Assembly (NCBI GenBank): GCA_016215705.1
Contig: JACRIR010000051.1
Span: 1-64,000, forward strand
DNA: 64,000 nt
Direction: 5' to 3'
Origin: Candidatus Poribacteria bacterium
GTDB lineage: Bacteria > Abyssobacteria > SURF-5
Shown: positions 43,713-53,347 of the stretch, in pieces
Layout: each line of letters opens with the position of its first letter
Position numbering within the stretch: the first letter of the stretch is position 1
Notes under the pieces: model-generated
What the model was told of the DNA's origin: nothing
Seen by the model: the letters and a program-made list of their open reading frames with translations, nothing else
The model's database searches: none
Translations under genes and position numbers: made by a program

Positions 43713-45623
43713 CTATGAGTTCTTGCTCTTCAACACACGGTAGTCCCCGACTCTCGCCGTCAACCCAATCTTGTCAAAGTACTCAAGCAGCGGGACCGCA
43801 TGCTTGCGGCTTACGCCAAGGACGGTCTTCAGGTCGCCAACGCCAAGCTTGTCGGCCTTTTGGAAATGCTCTTTGATTCTGCGTATCGCGGGCTCGAGGA
43901 AATCCTTGTGGTAGGCCATCGTGGGACTGATCTTTATGATCATCCCCTCCTCCAGCAGCAACGAAATCATCTGCTTTGCGCTTTTGGAATCACCAATCTG
44001 TTCTTCAACCTGGCTGAATGTCGGCGGCGAGTAACCGGCATCTCGAAAGATTGATTCCATTCTGTGTCTTGCCGCTTTCTGGGCTTCGGTTATCTGAGCT
44101 TTTCTGCCTTTGAATCTAATCCCTTCGGCGGCAGCCTCGATCACATCAGATTGGATGAGTTCAATCATGATTCTGTCAAAAATGTGCGCATCGATCTCGC
44201 CCAACCGGCTCCGCAATTCCTCCCTTGGCATGAACAGGCGGTGCGGCTGAGACGCAAAGAATCCTTTCATCTCCTCAGTGGCGCGTTTTCTTATCTGCTC
44301 GAAGCGATCCCGAAAGACGATAAGCATGTCATCGCCGCCGGCGAACGATAGGATGGTTCCCTTCTTGATGTGCGCGTCCACCACCGCGCGCACCTTTTCT
44401 ATTGGCTCCCCCACGCGTGAAGCAAGGGCGCGTAGCCTTTCGCCCGTATCCTTTTGGGCAAGGAACGCGAGAGCAACTTCTCCCGAGGTGGCTTTCTCAA
44501 GCTTCTTGAGACAATCTGACCTATCCGTCTCTTTTCGTCTCAATTTGGCCGGCCCCACGTCGATAACAACCCCTCCGCCAATCGTGAATTCAGGCGATTC
44601 TCCCCTGAGCACAAAACGGTCGCCCCGAAACGCGCACAGCGCATGCGCTGGATGAATCTGCACGTAAGCCTCTTCGCCCGGGTTGAGCTTAAGCGTATCG
44701 ATGAGATTCATGCGCGCAAGCCGCTGGCTTGTAGCGAGATAGAGCTTGACACTCGAGGTCCTTGGAATCGCTCGAGGCGCAGAAGCCAACAACTGAATCC
44801 TCGCGTCGAGAATGCTCGTTGCTTCTGCCGTACCCTGTCTCACAAGGGTATCGCCGCGCTCGATTTGCTGAACGGAAATATTGGCCAGGTTCATCGCAGC
44901 CCGCATCCCGGCGGAAATCCTCTCCTGCTTGACGCCATGGCTCTGCAATTGACGCGCTCGTGTCGATAATCCGGAAGGGAGAACAACCACAGGCTCATCC
45001 TCGGAAAGATGGCCCGAGAACACGGTTCCCGTGACCACCGTTCCAAAACCCTTCATGGTGAAAACGCGATCTATGGGGAATCGGAACAGCCCCTCTTCGT
45101 CCTTTTGCCGCTGTTCCTCCACGGCCTGCCTGATCAATTCCCTGATTCGATCAAGTCCTTCACCTGTCTTCGCCGACACTCTTTCAATGGGCGCCCCCTC
45201 GAGGAATGTGCCTTTCACAATCTCCTCGATTTCCGCCTCGACGATCGCCACCATTTCGCTGTCGGCCGCGTCGATCTTATTAATCGCTACGATTCCCCGA
45301 GGAATAGCAAGGAGTTTCATGATCTCGAGGTGCTCGCGCGTTTGTGGCATCACACTCTCCGTGGCGTCCACCACGAGGATGACAATATCCATGCCTGCCG
45401 CCCCTGCAAGCATGTTCTTTACGAATTTTTCGTGTCCGGGAACGTCCACGAACGCAACGCGAGTGCCGTCAGGAAGATCGAAATGCGCAAAACCGAGATC
45501 TATTGTCATCCCGCGCTCTTGTTCCTCCTTGAGGCGGTCCGGATCAATGCCCGTGAGAGCTTTTACCAGCGCGGATTTTCCGTGATCTATGTGGCCGGCA
45601 GTGCCGACAATGAGGTGTTTCAT
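43713..45623 (-). CDS. selB: selenocysteine-specific elongation factor
   Basis: Delivers selenocysteyl-tRNA to UGA codons with a SECIS element. 636 aa: GTP-binding domain with G1 [11 protein letters not shown] near residue 8, then [11 protein letters not shown] (~43), [13 protein letters not shown] (~60) and NKID (~114). Two EF-Tu-like beta-barrel domains follow, with a C-terminal tandem winged-helix region from about 380 that ends in [27 protein letters not shown], the RNA-binding module. The start is ATG 45623 ([11 protein letters not shown]); eight extra codons upstream are not needed. It lies downstream of selA on the same strand, 404 bases apart. Confidence 0.94.
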   Translation of the reverse strand: MKHLIVGTAGHIDHGKSALVKALTGIDPDRLKEEQERGMTIDLGFAHFDLPDGTRVAFVDVPGHEKFVKNMLAGAAGMDIVILVVDATESVMPQTREHLEIMKLLAIPRGIVAINKIDAADSEMVAIVEAEIEEIVKGTFLEGAPIERVSAKTGEGLDRIRELIRQAVEEQRQKDEEGLFRFPIDRVFTMKGFGTVVTGTVFSGHLSEDEPVVVLPSGLSTRARQLQSHGVKQERISAGMRAAMNLANISVQQIERGDTLVRQGTAEATSILDARIQLLASAPRAIPRTSSVKLYLATSQRLARMNLIDTLKLNPGEEAYVQIHPAHALCAFRGDRFVLRGESPEFTIGGGVVIDVGPAKLRRKETDRSDCLKKLEKATSGEVALAFLAQKDTGERLRALASRVGEPIEKVRAVVDAHIKKGTILSFAGGDDMLIVFRDRFEQIRKRATEEMKGFFASQPHRLFMPREELRSRLGEIDAHIFDRIMIELIQSDVIEAAAEGIRFKGRKAQITEAQKAARHRMESIFRDAGYSPPTFSQVEEQIGDSKSAKQMISLLLEEGMIIKISPTMAYHKDFLEPAIRRIKEHFQKADKLGVGDLKTVLGVSRKHAVPLLEYFDKIGLTARVGDYRVLKSKNS

Positions 45624-45692
45624 TGGGAACCGTATCCCCTTCACCAAAAGGAATGCTGATGCTCCCCCTGTTGAATTTGTCCAACAATCGTT

Positions 45693-45720
45693 GTAGGGGC
45701 ACGGCGCGCCGTGCCCCTAC
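45693..45720. repeat. perfect 28-base GTAGGGGC palindrome
   Basis: GTAGGGGCACGGCG followed by its exact reverse complement. One of the five family copies listed at 6849-6917. Confidence 0.85.
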
Positions 45721-45790
45721 AGGCGATACTGCCTCGAAATAGCAATTGCAGAGCAGTCTCTCCTAACTTTTTGTCAAAAGGCGGTTCTTC

Positions 45791-45856
45791 TTCCCCCCTT
45801 TGAAAAAGGACCATCTTTCTTCACCCCCCTTTGATAAAGGGGGAAGGGGGGATTTT
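45791..45856. repeat. CCCCCCTTTGA...AAAGGGGG element
   Basis: CCCCCCTTTGAAAAAGGACC followed by CACCCCCCTTTGATAAAGG/GGGAAGGGGGG, short palindromes on a C-run/G-run. Second copy at 54126-54241. Confidence 0.75.
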
Positions 45857-46001
45857 ACAGTCCGGGTGTGTGTGCCGCGTTTACCGGTGGAGCACTACCA
45901 CACGTTCACATACGAAGCACTAAGTAGGTCGCTTCATAAATCCTGTATCGTATTTTGTAGGGGCGACTCGGTGAGCCGCCCTCGCTAAATCCAGGCGCCT
46001 A

Positions 46002-46032
46002 CGTCACCGTATTTATGAAAACATGCGCTAAG
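46002..46032. repeat. 31-base repeat overlapping the selA stop, inverted copy of 41457-41487
   Basis: Runs from CGTCACCGTATTTATG to GCGCTAAG. The selA stop codon (46030-46028) lies inside it. The partner at 41457-41487 is in the opposite orientation. Confidence 0.6.
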
Positions 46033-47437
46033 CCCCGGCGGCAATCTCCCGAAACGCTGCCACTATCTCAGACAATTCATCCGCCTGCACCGTTCTGAAA
46101 TCGAGGCAAAAAGAATCGTTTCGGATTATCCCTATGATGGGAGGCGAATTTCGCCTCAAGCGGCTCGCAATCTGCTCGGGTGAGAGCTTCTCCGGCTTGA
46201 TGATTAGCAACTTTGTGGGGAGCGTCTGCCCCGGACACGAACCGCCGCCAATCTGCGATTCTCCGTCAGCGATATCGGCGCGCAGGATCCTTCGCAACTG
46301 ACTACCCATCTCATCAAGAACTCTTCCTGCCATCTTGCCGATATCATCCGGCGTGCGAGAGATTATTCCAAGCGTCGGTATCTCTTTTTCCGGCGCGCGC
46401 GATGATTGCAGAATCTGGAAAAGCACGCCGAGCGCAGAAAGCGTCATCTTGTCGACACGCAGGGCCCGCATCAGAGGGTTCTTGCGAATTGCCCGCACGT
46501 ATTCAGCCTTTCCCACGACTATGCCCGCCTGCGGGCCACCCAACAGCTTGTCGCCACTGAATGTTACGATATCGGCGCCGGTCTTGACGCTGGCCTGGGG
46601 CGTTGGCTCACCGCTGATTCCGAACTTCGTCATATCCACGATTGCGCCGCTGCCGAGGTCTTCCATCACGGGAACGCCGTGTTTTCGGCCGAGTTCAACC
46701 AACTCTGACAGTGGCGTCTGATTCGTGAATCCGACGATGCGGTAATTGCTCGGGTGAACTTTGAGCAGTAGAGCAGTTTCAGGCGAGAGCGCTCGCTCAT
46801 AGTCATATATATATGTTCGGTTTGTGGCGCCTACCTCCACGAGTTTCGCGCCGCTCTTGGCCATTACCTCCGGTATCCGGAACGAGCCGCCTATTTCCAC
46901 AAGCTCACCACGTGACACGATAACCTCGCGCCCCTTGGCAAATGTGTCCAGCGCAAGCATGACCGCTGCCGCATTGTTGTTTACGACGGTCGCAGCCTCG
47001 GCCCCCGTAACCGAGCAGATGACCGGCTCGATGACAGAATCGCGGTGGCCTCGCTCGCCTGTCGAAAGGTCAATCTCGAGGTTGCAGTAGCGAGCTGCCA
47101 CGTCCGCCATTGCTGCGATAACCTTGGGCCCGACGAGAGAACGGCCCAAATTTGTATGAATCACCACCCCCGTGCCGTTTATCACTCGGCGCAGAGCAGG
47201 GGAGAGGCGAGCCGATGCTCTGCCCACCACTTCATCCTCGATGGCGCCCAACTCAAGGGGCGGTGAGTTCTTACGAGCTTTCTTTTGGCCGGACCGGATT
47301 TCCTCGAGCACCTCGCGAACGACCTCCGTCACAAACGCATCTGTCAGCCCCTGAAGGAGACCCATCACTTTGGGAGTCTGCTTCACCTTCTCCACGCTGG
47401 GAATGCGGCTCAGATTTGTCCGGGATTCTTGTGCCAT
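46028..47437 (-). CDS. selA: L-seryl-tRNA(Sec) selenium transferase
   Basis: PLP enzyme that converts seryl-tRNA(Sec) to selenocysteyl-tRNA(Sec). 469 aa from ATG 47437. LSPALRRVINGTGVVIHTNLGRS (~80) is the family block, NNNAAAVMLALD (~160) lies in the PLP pocket, and K297 in SGDKLLGGPQAG is the Schiff-base lysine (E. coli SelA K295). The start is MAQESRTNLSRIPSVEKV, since the upstream frame is Cys/Arg-rich and unlike SelA. It is followed by selB. A selD is not in the window. Confidence 0.94.
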   Translation of the reverse strand: MAQESRTNLSRIPSVEKVKQTPKVMGLLQGLTDAFVTEVVREVLEEIRSGQKKARKNSPPLELGAIEDEVVGRASARLSPALRRVINGTGVVIHTNLGRSLVGPKVIAAMADVAARYCNLEIDLSTGERGHRDSVIEPVICSVTGAEAATVVNNNAAAVMLALDTFAKGREVIVSRGELVEIGGSFRIPEVMAKSGAKLVEVGATNRTYIYDYERALSPETALLLKVHPSNYRIVGFTNQTPLSELVELGRKHGVPVMEDLGSGAIVDMTKFGISGEPTPQASVKTGADIVTFSGDKLLGGPQAGIVVGKAEYVRAIRKNPLMRALRVDKMTLSALGVLFQILQSSRAPEKEIPTLGIISRTPDDIGKMAGRVLDEMGSQLRRILRADIADGESQIGGGSCPGQTLPTKLLIIKPEKLSPEQIASRLRRNSPPIIGIIRNDSFCLDFRTVQADELSEIVAAFREIAAGA

Positions 47438-47471
47438 AAGTAGTTGTATCCAATTGTCAAAATCCCTGCAA

Positions 47472-47500
47472 TTCTTACACAATACGCAACCAATTGTCAA
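47472..47500 (-). promoter_or_regulatory. possible selA promoter
   Basis: On the minus strand TTGACA (47500-47495), 17 bases, TAAGAA (47477-47472), about 35 bases before the selA ATG. The -10 match is poor. Confidence 0.25.
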
Positions 47501-47676
47501 CCGCCCCTTGAGGTTCGGTGCTTGCCGCATTCAGCGATGCCTGCCGGGCGCATATACGGGCGCATATAGGCGCAAATACTTGAACAGTTGCTCATTCTTG
47601 CTAACATCGGCGAAGCATGACATATTAGTTAAAGTAAGAAGCAACCAGACCAAAACTATGGAAAGGAGAGACTACA

Positions 47677-48345
47677 ATGATGAAAGCCTTTTCTAGTCTT
47701 TTGGCTTTGTTAACGATTCTGTGTATTCCATCTCTCGGATACGGACAGGTGCTTGGTTTTCAGGCGAACCTTACGGGGGCGCAAGAAGTGCCTCCAGTGG
47801 CGACTATCTCAACTGGCAGCGCAGATGTGACCTTCGACGCGGGCCTTACTACGGCGATGGTCAATCTCACGGTATTTGACGGCATCGGCGTAACCCAGGC
47901 GCACATGCATTGCGCAGCGGCCGGAGCAAATGGCCCTGTTGTGGCATTCCTTTTCGGGTTTGTTCCCGCTGGCGTTGACGTCGACGGTCTCCTCGCACAA
48001 CTCGTTCTGACAGACGCCGACATTATCCCGCAGAATCCGCCCGCGCCGACCTGCGGCATGGTCATAACTGATGTCGCATCTCTTCAGGCGGCAATGATGG
48101 CCGGCAAAATCTACGCGAATGTCCATACTCTTTTCTTTCCCGGCGGAGAAATCAGAGGGCAACTGTTACCCAGGCTGTCGTCATCTGAAGAGCTAGACGA
48201 AGCAGAAATCGAGGAACCGGAAGAGCCGGAAGTTGAAGAGCCGGAGGTCGAAGAACCGGATGTTGATGAACCTGAAATCGAGGAACCGGATGTCAGCGAT
48301 TCTGATTTCGGTCAGATCGTGATCGGCAATCCAACCATCAATTGA
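47677..48345 (+). CDS. secreted CHRD-domain protein with acidic repeat tail
   Basis: 222 aa. Signal peptide at residues 3-23 (cleavage near GYGQ-V). A CHRD domain follows at about 25-165: FQANLTGAQEVPPVATISTG, QAHMHCAAAGANGPVVAFLF and YANVHTLFFPGGEIRGQLL. The last ~55 residues are an acidic tail of near repeats EEPEVEEPEVEEPDVDEPEIEEPDV, then IVIGNPTIN. The CHRD fold binds extracellular ligands or scaffolds; the role here is unknown. A strong AAAGGAGAG Shine-Dalgarno precedes ATG 47677. Monocistronic, followed by a structured region with a T-run. Confidence 0.82.
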   Translation: MMKAFSSLLALLTILCIPSLGYGQVLGFQANLTGAQEVPPVATISTGSADVTFDAGLTTAMVNLTVFDGIGVTQAHMHCAAAGANGPVVAFLFGFVPAGVDVDGLLAQLVLTDADIIPQNPPAPTCGMVITDVASLQAAMMAGKIYANVHTLFFPGGEIRGQLLPRLSSSEELDEAEIEEPEEPEVEEPEVEEPDVDEPEIEEPDVSDSDFGQIVIGNPTIN

Positions 48346-48424
48346 GTCCGATGGGGATACGGATGAACCCACACATAGAGAGTGAAGGAGGTTTCGCCCA
48401 AAGCGGTTTCGCGACATATCGTAC

Positions 48425-48518
48425 TGATTCAAGCGCCTGAATCAAATTCTGCTCGGCATCGGCGAGGAGGGGATTGAATCCCGACAAGAGCCGACGCGAG
48501 CAGAAAGGCGCTTTTTTC
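48425..48518 (+). terminator. multi-hairpin structure with T-run, terminator or small RNA
   Basis: First hairpin: TGATTCA-AGCGCC-TGAATCA (48425-48444, 7-bp stem). Second: TTCTGCTCGGCATCGGC (48448-48463 region) pairs with GCCGACGCGAGCAGAA (48490-48505) around an inner GGGATT/AATCCC hairpin. A GGCGCTTTTTT tract follows at 48507-48517. It lies 80 bases after the CHRD stop and may end that transcript. Confidence 0.45.
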
Positions 48519-48532
48519 GTCTTTCAACCGCC

Positions 48533-48561
48533 TTGACATCATTTGGGGTATATGATAGACT
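48533..48561 (+). promoter_or_regulatory. promoter of the carboxyltransferase-biotin carrier-mutase run
   Basis: TTGACA at 48533-48538, 17 bases, TAGACT at 48556-48561 (four of six matches). Predicted leader about 185 bases. Confidence 0.4.
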
Positions 48562-48750
48562 ACGCCCGCTTTTGACAGAGCCAATAAGAACTCACCTGAT
48601 CTGGCTGTTATTTCTTCAATTATCTCCCGGTGCGAACAAGCGAATATTGAAGAAAGGTGTACGCATCTTTGGCCCTGACATCGTAAATTTATAGCATTCA
48701 AGGACTTAAGATAAGCAATCTTTTGTGAGAACCCATTTCGGGATAATAGC

Positions 48751-50301
48751 ATGTCGACTTTCGAGCAGATCGATAAACTTAAGAAACTCCAGGAGCAGGC
48801 GCTCATGGGGGGTGGTGAGGAACGCATCAAGGAGCAACATGAAAAGGGTAAACTCACTGCCCGCGAAAGAATTGATATGCTCTTAGATAAGGGTTCTTTC
48901 ACAGAGTTGGGCGCATTTGTTACACATAAATGCGCACACTTCGGAATGGAGAAAAGAAAATATCTCGGCGACGGAATCGTTACCGGCTATGGCGCTATTG
49001 CCGGACGGCAGGTGTATGTCTTTGCGCATGATTTCACCGTCGTCGGAGGCACTCTCGGCCACGCATTTGCAGAAAAAACGTGCAGACTAATGGAATTGGC
49101 GATGCGCAACGGCGCACCCGTCATCGGCCTGAACGACTCCGGTGGAGCGCGCATCCAGGAAGGCGTCGAAAGCCTTGCCGGATATGCAGACATATTCTTG
49201 CGCAATACGCTGGCCTCGGGCGTCATCCCGCAAATATCGGTCATTCTGGGTCCGTGCGCGGGCGGCTCGGTGTATTCTCCCGCGCTGACGGATTTCATCT
49301 TCATGGTCGACAACACGAGTTACATGTTCATAACCGGTCCCGAAGTGATCAAAGCGACCACCTACGAGGAAGTCACCAAGGAAGACCTTGGGGGGTCGCA
49401 TACCCATTCGACCCGGAGCGGTGTTTGCCATTTCGCGATGCCCGATGAGACCAGTTGCTTTGACGCCATACGCGAGCTCTTGTCATACGTTCCTCAGAAC
49501 AACATCGAGGAACCTCCGTTCGTGCCGACTGCCGATCCGCCTGACCGCGCGGACGAATCGTTGAACTCAATCATTCCTGACAATCCAAAGGAATCATATG
49601 ACATGTACAAAGTCATTCGCTCGGTTGCGGATGACGGCCGTTTCTTGGAAGTCCATGCCGGGTTCGCGCGCAACATAATCGTGGGTTTCGCTCGACTTGG
49701 AGGACGGTCCGTCGGCATTGTGGCAAATCAGCCGATGGCGCTGGCCGGCTGCCTCGACATAAATGCGTCCGTTAAAGCAGCCCGGTTCGTACGGTTCTGC
49801 GATGCGTTCAACATCCCGATAGTTACCTTCGAGGATGTGCCGGGGTTCCTGCCGGGCACAGCCCAGGAATTCGGCGGGATAATCGTTCATGGCGCGAAAC
49901 TCTTGTACGCTTACTGCGAAGCTACCGTGCCCCGTGTTACCGTTATCACCCGCAAGGCCTATGGCGGCGCATACTGCGTGATGTCGTCTAAACATGTGCG
50001 GTGCGACATCAATTATGCATGGCCCTCAGCCGAGATCGCCGTAATGGGTCCTGACGGAGCCATCAATATCGTCTTTCGGAAAGAACTCGCCGAGGCAAAA
50101 GACCGCGAAGAGGCCCGCAAAAAGCTGCTCGAGGACTATAAGGAGAAGTTTGCGAGTCCGTACATCGCCGCCGAACTCGGATATGTGGACGAAGTAATCG
50201 AACCCGGGATGACGCGGGTGAAGCTAATAAGAGCGCTTGAGTCGCTCCGGAATAAACGCGATACAAATCCACCCAAGAAACACGGGAATATTCCCCTGTG
50301 A
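48751..50301 (+). CDS. pccB: acyl-CoA carboxylase beta (carboxyltransferase) subunit
   Basis: Biotin-dependent carboxyltransferase, 516 aa, PccB/MmdA type. Signature: [19 protein letters not shown] (~31), [20 protein letters not shown] (~131), [15 protein letters not shown] (~167), [17 protein letters not shown] (~311), [11 protein letters not shown] (~368) and [16 protein letters not shown] (~398), the two halves of the crotonase-like fold. It could belong to propionyl-CoA carboxylase or methylmalonyl-CoA decarboxylase. A separate biotin carrier follows and a mutase comes next, so the propionyl/methylmalonyl/succinyl-CoA route is likely. No biotin carboxylase or membrane beta-subunit is in the window. 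Confidence 0.9.
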   Translation: MSTFEQIDKLKKLQEQALMGGGEERIKEQHEKGKLTARERIDMLLDKGSFTELGAFVTHKCAHFGMEKRKYLGDGIVTGYGAIAGRQVYVFAHDFTVVGGTLGHAFAEKTCRLMELAMRNGAPVIGLNDSGGARIQEGVESLAGYADIFLRNTLASGVIPQISVILGPCAGGSVYSPALTDFIFMVDNTSYMFITGPEVIKATTYEEVTKEDLGGSHTHSTRSGVCHFAMPDETSCFDAIRELLSYVPQNNIEEPPFVPTADPPDRADESLNSIIPDNPKESYDMYKVIRSVADDGRFLEVHAGFARNIIVGFARLGGRSVGIVANQPMALAGCLDINASVKAARFVRFCDAFNIPIVTFEDVPGFLPGTAQEFGGIIVHGAKLLYAYCEATVPRVTVITRKAYGGAYCVMSSKHVRCDINYAWPSAEIAVMGPDGAINIVFRKELAEAKDREEARKKLLEDYKEKFASPYIAAELGYVDEVIEPGMTRVKLIRALESLRNKRDTNPPKKHGNIPL

Positions 50302-50378
50302 CTTTCGACCTTCGACCGTGCGATGACATGGGTTTTGGCTGCGGCTACACCGCGTCGTGAGATGTGAGGCCTTTCGTT

Positions 50379-50852
50379 GTGAAGAAACTGGAGTTGCTGG
50401 TCAACGGGAAATCGTATAATGTGGAAGTAATCCGGACCGGCGGCGAAGTCGCTCGTGTGATCGTAAATGGCTCGCCATACGACGTCGTCATCAAGGACCT
50501 GCCGGAAGGGCATTTCCCGCAGGTGAGGACCACGGCCGAGAAGGCTGCGCAAGCCGCTGCTGTCGGTTTTCCACCCGCGCAGATGAAACATGAGTTCGCG
50601 GCCGCCGAAGGCGTTACCGTCGTAAAGTCGCCTCTCCCCGGCCTCATCCTCGACGTCAAGACGGGCGTAGGAGACTCAGTAAATGCCGGTGACACACTTG
50701 TCGTCATCGAAACCATGAAAATGGAGAATAATGTCGTATCGCCTGTTTCGGGTGTGGTCAAAGAAATCAAAGTCTCGAAAGACCAAACCGTGAACGAAGG
50801 GGTTCCTCTCATAGTCATCGGTCCCCTTTCCCCCTTTATTGTGAACGACTGA
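50379..50852 (+). CDS. biotin carrier protein (acyl-CoA carboxylase / decarboxylase)
   Basis: 157 aa from GTG 50379 (an upstream GTG at 50364 is possible). N-terminal KKLELLVNGKSYNVEVI is an OadA/BCCP-like start, an Ala/Pro linker is at about 55-80, and a biotinyl domain at about 85-155 has the site ETMKMEN, with K114 as the biotinylated lysine. It partners the carboxyltransferase upstream. The Ala/Pro linker is that of decarboxylase/carboxylase carriers. Confidence 0.9.
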   Translation: MKKLELLVNGKSYNVEVIRTGGEVARVIVNGSPYDVVIKDLPEGHFPQVRTTAEKAAQAAAVGFPPAQMKHEFAAAEGVTVVKSPLPGLILDVKTGVGDSVNAGDTLVVIETMKMENNVVSPVSGVVKEIKVSKDQTVNEGVPLIVIGPLSPFIVND

Positions 50853-50992
50853 CCACGCCTTTGGTGTGATTAACTGTGAAAGGAAGGCTCGTTGCGCTAT
50901 GGTCATGCGGGTGGAGAGTAGCAATCTCTTCATCTTTGCTTTTCCCCTTTCGCCTTTGACCTTTCGCCTTTCGCCTTCCTTGGGAGACGACT

Positions 50993-52657
50993 ATGAACAT
51001 GGAAGAGCTTGGAAAACTACACAAGCAGTGGGAAGAAAAAACTCTGGGCAAGGTTTTGAGCAAGTTCCCCGAGCGATCAAACAAGTTCCAAACCGACTCC
51101 GGCATCGAACTTCGCCGCGTGTACTCACCCCTCGATCTTGACGACGTCGACTACCAGAGGGAACTGGCCTTTCCGGGCGAGTATCCCTATACGCGCGGAA
51201 TTCAGCCGACCATGTATCGCGGCCGCCTTTGGACAATGCGCCAATATGCCGGCTTTGCCAACGCGCGGGAATCGAATCGTCGTTACCGCTTCCTGCTTGA
51301 GCACGGACAAACGGGCCTGAGCATCGCGTTCGATCTGCCCACTCAGATAGGCTACGATTCCGATCATCCCCTGGCCGATGGGGAAGTCGGCAAGGTCGGC
51401 GTCGTCATCGATTCTTTGAGAGACGTCGAAATCCTTTTCGACCAGATTCCTCTCGATAAGGTGACGACCTCGATGACAATCAATTCGACTGCCGCGATCT
51501 TGCTTGCCATGTATGTGGCGCTTGCGAAGAAACGGGGGACCCCGCTCGACAAACTCGGTGGCACGATACAGAACGATATCCTCAAGGAATACGTTGCTCG
51601 CGGGACACACAGGTTTCCGATAAATCCCTCGATGCGCCTAGTAACCGACACTTTTAAATACTGCACGAAGAATCTGCCCCGTTGGAACATGATCAGCATC
51701 AGCGGGTATCACATACGCGAGGCGGGCTCCACGGCAGTCCAGGAAGTAGCCTTCACCCTTGCGAATGCGATTGCCTACGTGCAAGCCGCAGTTGACGCCG
51801 GCCTCGATGTCGACGACTTTGCCGGACGCCTTTCGTTCTTCTTCAATTCGCATAACAACTTTTTTGAAGAAATTGCGAAATTCCGGGCCGCGAGGCGACT
51901 GTGGGCTCGCATTGTGAGAGACCGTTTCCATGCGAAGAAACCCGGCTCGGAAATGCTTCGCTTTCATACGCAGACCGCCGGATGCACGCTCACCGTTCAG
52001 CAATATGAGAACAACGTCGTGCGCGTGGCTTTCCAGGCGTTGGCAGCCGTGCTGGGCGGAACGCAATCGCTTCATACCAACTCGAGGGATGAGGCTCTGT
52101 GCCTGCCGACCGAGGAATCCGTCCGGTTGGCGCTGCGCACCCAGCAGCTGATTGGTTACGAGAGCGGTGTCGCCGATGTCGTCGACCCGCTGGGCGGCTC
52201 CTACTTCATTGAGCGTCTTACATCCGAGATCGAAAAGGCCGCAGCCGACTACATTCAAAAGATCGACTCGATGGGCGGTTCGATCTCTGCGATCAAAAAC
52301 GCCTATCTGCAAAAGGAAATCCAGGATAGTTCATACAGGTATCAGCAAGCAATCGAGAGCGGCGAAAAAGTAATTGTGGGAGTCAATAAGTTCCAGACCG
52401 AAGAGCCGCCTCCGGAGAAACTGCTCGAGGTCGATCCGAAAACACAGGCCGAGCAAATCGAAGGGCTGAAAAAAGTGCGCGCCGAGCGAGACAACGCTTC
52501 CGCGCAAGCATCGCTCGAGCGCCTGCGGGAAGCCGCATCGGGCGACGTTAACCTCATGGAGCCCATAATCGAGTGCGTCGAGAGATATGTAACCCTTGGT
52601 GAGATATGCTCAACGCTGGCGCAGGTTTTTGGAGAAGCGGCCGAAACCAATCCGTAG
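50993..52657 (+). CDS. methylmalonyl-CoA mutase large subunit, canonical substrate region
   Basis: 554 aa, catalytic chain of B12 acyl-CoA mutase without B12 domain. It has the classic substrate strip: [14 protein letters not shown] (~75-88; T81, R83, Q84 and Y85 match MutB T85/R87/Q88/Y89), [14 protein letters not shown] (~113), [11 protein letters not shown] (~203), [10 protein letters not shown] with the active-site His (~238), [15 protein letters not shown] (~323) and [20 protein letters not shown] (~361). Methylmalonyl-CoA/succinyl-CoA is the likely pair. It would need a separate B12 subunit; the only one in the window is at 41542. It follows the carboxyltransferase and biotin carrier. 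ATG 50993 is preceded by GGGAGAC. Confidence 0.9.
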   Translation: MNMEELGKLHKQWEEKTLGKVLSKFPERSNKFQTDSGIELRRVYSPLDLDDVDYQRELAFPGEYPYTRGIQPTMYRGRLWTMRQYAGFANARESNRRYRFLLEHGQTGLSIAFDLPTQIGYDSDHPLADGEVGKVGVVIDSLRDVEILFDQIPLDKVTTSMTINSTAAILLAMYVALAKKRGTPLDKLGGTIQNDILKEYVARGTHRFPINPSMRLVTDTFKYCTKNLPRWNMISISGYHIREAGSTAVQEVAFTLANAIAYVQAAVDAGLDVDDFAGRLSFFFNSHNNFFEEIAKFRAARRLWARIVRDRFHAKKPGSEMLRFHTQTAGCTLTVQQYENNVVRVAFQALAAVLGGTQSLHTNSRDEALCLPTEESVRLALRTQQLIGYESGVADVVDPLGGSYFIERLTSEIEKAAADYIQKIDSMGGSISAIKNAYLQKEIQDSSYRYQQAIESGEKVIVGVNKFQTEEPPPEKLLEVDPKTQAEQIEGLKKVRAERDNASAQASLERLREAASGDVNLMEPIIECVERYVTLGEICSTLAQVFGEAAETNP

Positions 52658-52712
52658 AAGGGCTTATTTCAGGAGAGCCTACTTTCCCCTTTTATCCATC
52701 AAAGGATACGCA

Positions 52713-53225
52713 ATGATACATAACTACGGCGACCGCAAACCCTCCATCTCTCCGACCGCCTTTCTCGCCGACGGCGTCCAAATCATCGGCGCCGTCGAAA
52801 TCCGCGACAACGCGAGCATCTGGTTCAACACGGTGCTTCGCGGCGACATCAACGACGTGCGTGTGGGCGCTTGCAGCAACATTCAGGATAATTCCACCCT
52901 TCACGTCGCGGACGAATGGCCGTGCATAGTTGGGGATTACGTGACCGTCGGGCATGGCGCCAATCTGCATGGATGCGTCATCGAAAATGAGGTCGTTGTA
53001 GGAATGGGCGCCGTCATATTGAACGGCGCAGTGGTTGGATATCAGTCGGTCATCGGCGCAGGATCTGTCATCCCGCCGAATACCAAAATTCCTCCTCGCA
53101 GCATGGTAATAGGTGTGCCTGCGAAAGTAACGAAACAACTTTCGGAAACTGAGGCGGCTGGCAACAAATACTGGGCCGAGAAGTACGTGCGCGTGAGCCG
53201 CGCGTATCTCGGCGCTGCGGTCTAG
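52713..53225 (+). CDS. gamma-carbonic-anhydrase-like hexapeptide-repeat protein
   Basis: 170 aa left-handed beta-helix protein. DNASIWFNTVLRGDINDVRVGACSNIQDNSTLHV (~32-67) and VGHGANLHGCVIENEVVVGMGAVILNGAVVG (~80-110) show the hexapeptide repeats and the His residues of the gamma-class zinc site; IPPRSMVIGVPAK is the closing turn. Family members hydrate CO2 or act as carnitine/CoA-related acyl-carrier proteins (CaiE/PaaY). Its place behind the acyl-CoA mutase genes suggests a supporting role. AAAGGA Shine-Dalgarno, ATG 52713. Confidence 0.85.
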   Translation: MIHNYGDRKPSISPTAFLADGVQIIGAVEIRDNASIWFNTVLRGDINDVRVGACSNIQDNSTLHVADEWPCIVGDYVTVGHGANLHGCVIENEVVVGMGAVILNGAVVGYQSVIGAGSVIPPNTKIPPRSMVIGVPAKVTKQLSETEAAGNKYWAEKYVRVSRAYLGAAV

Positions 53226-53268
53226 CACGCGTCCACAATCTTATTTGTGGGTATAGGTGTATAGCTTC

Positions 53269-53305
53269 GTAGGGGCGTCACGCCTCGGCGTGACTGTGCC
53301 CCTAC
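53269..53305. repeat. GTAGGGGC-family palindrome
   Basis: GTAGGGGCGTCACGCC with inverted partner GGCGTGACTGTGCCCCTAC. Confidence 0.75.
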
Positions 53306-53347
53306 AGAAACTGGCAAAAACAAAATTTACCAAGCATTAGGCTACAC

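Larger units (their letters stand above)
45624..46027. other. spacer between selA and selB, three repeat elements
   Basis: Contains a perfect GTAGGGGC palindrome (45693-45720), CCCCCTTTGA-AAAGGGGG elements (45791-45856), a degenerate GTAGGGGC copy (45957-45981) and the 46002-46032 repeat. No gene seen. Confidence 0.6.
48346..48750. other. gap with structured element and pccB promoter
   Basis: No gene seen. Holds the hairpins at 48425-48518, the promoter at 48533-48561, and a leader of about 185 bases before the carboxyltransferase ATG. Confidence 0.5.

Noticed and set aside
48461-48490. GGGGATTGAATCCCG as the T-arm of a tRNA (selC)
   Set aside because: Loop does not fit TTCRANY, and no acceptor or anticodon arms could be drawn around it.
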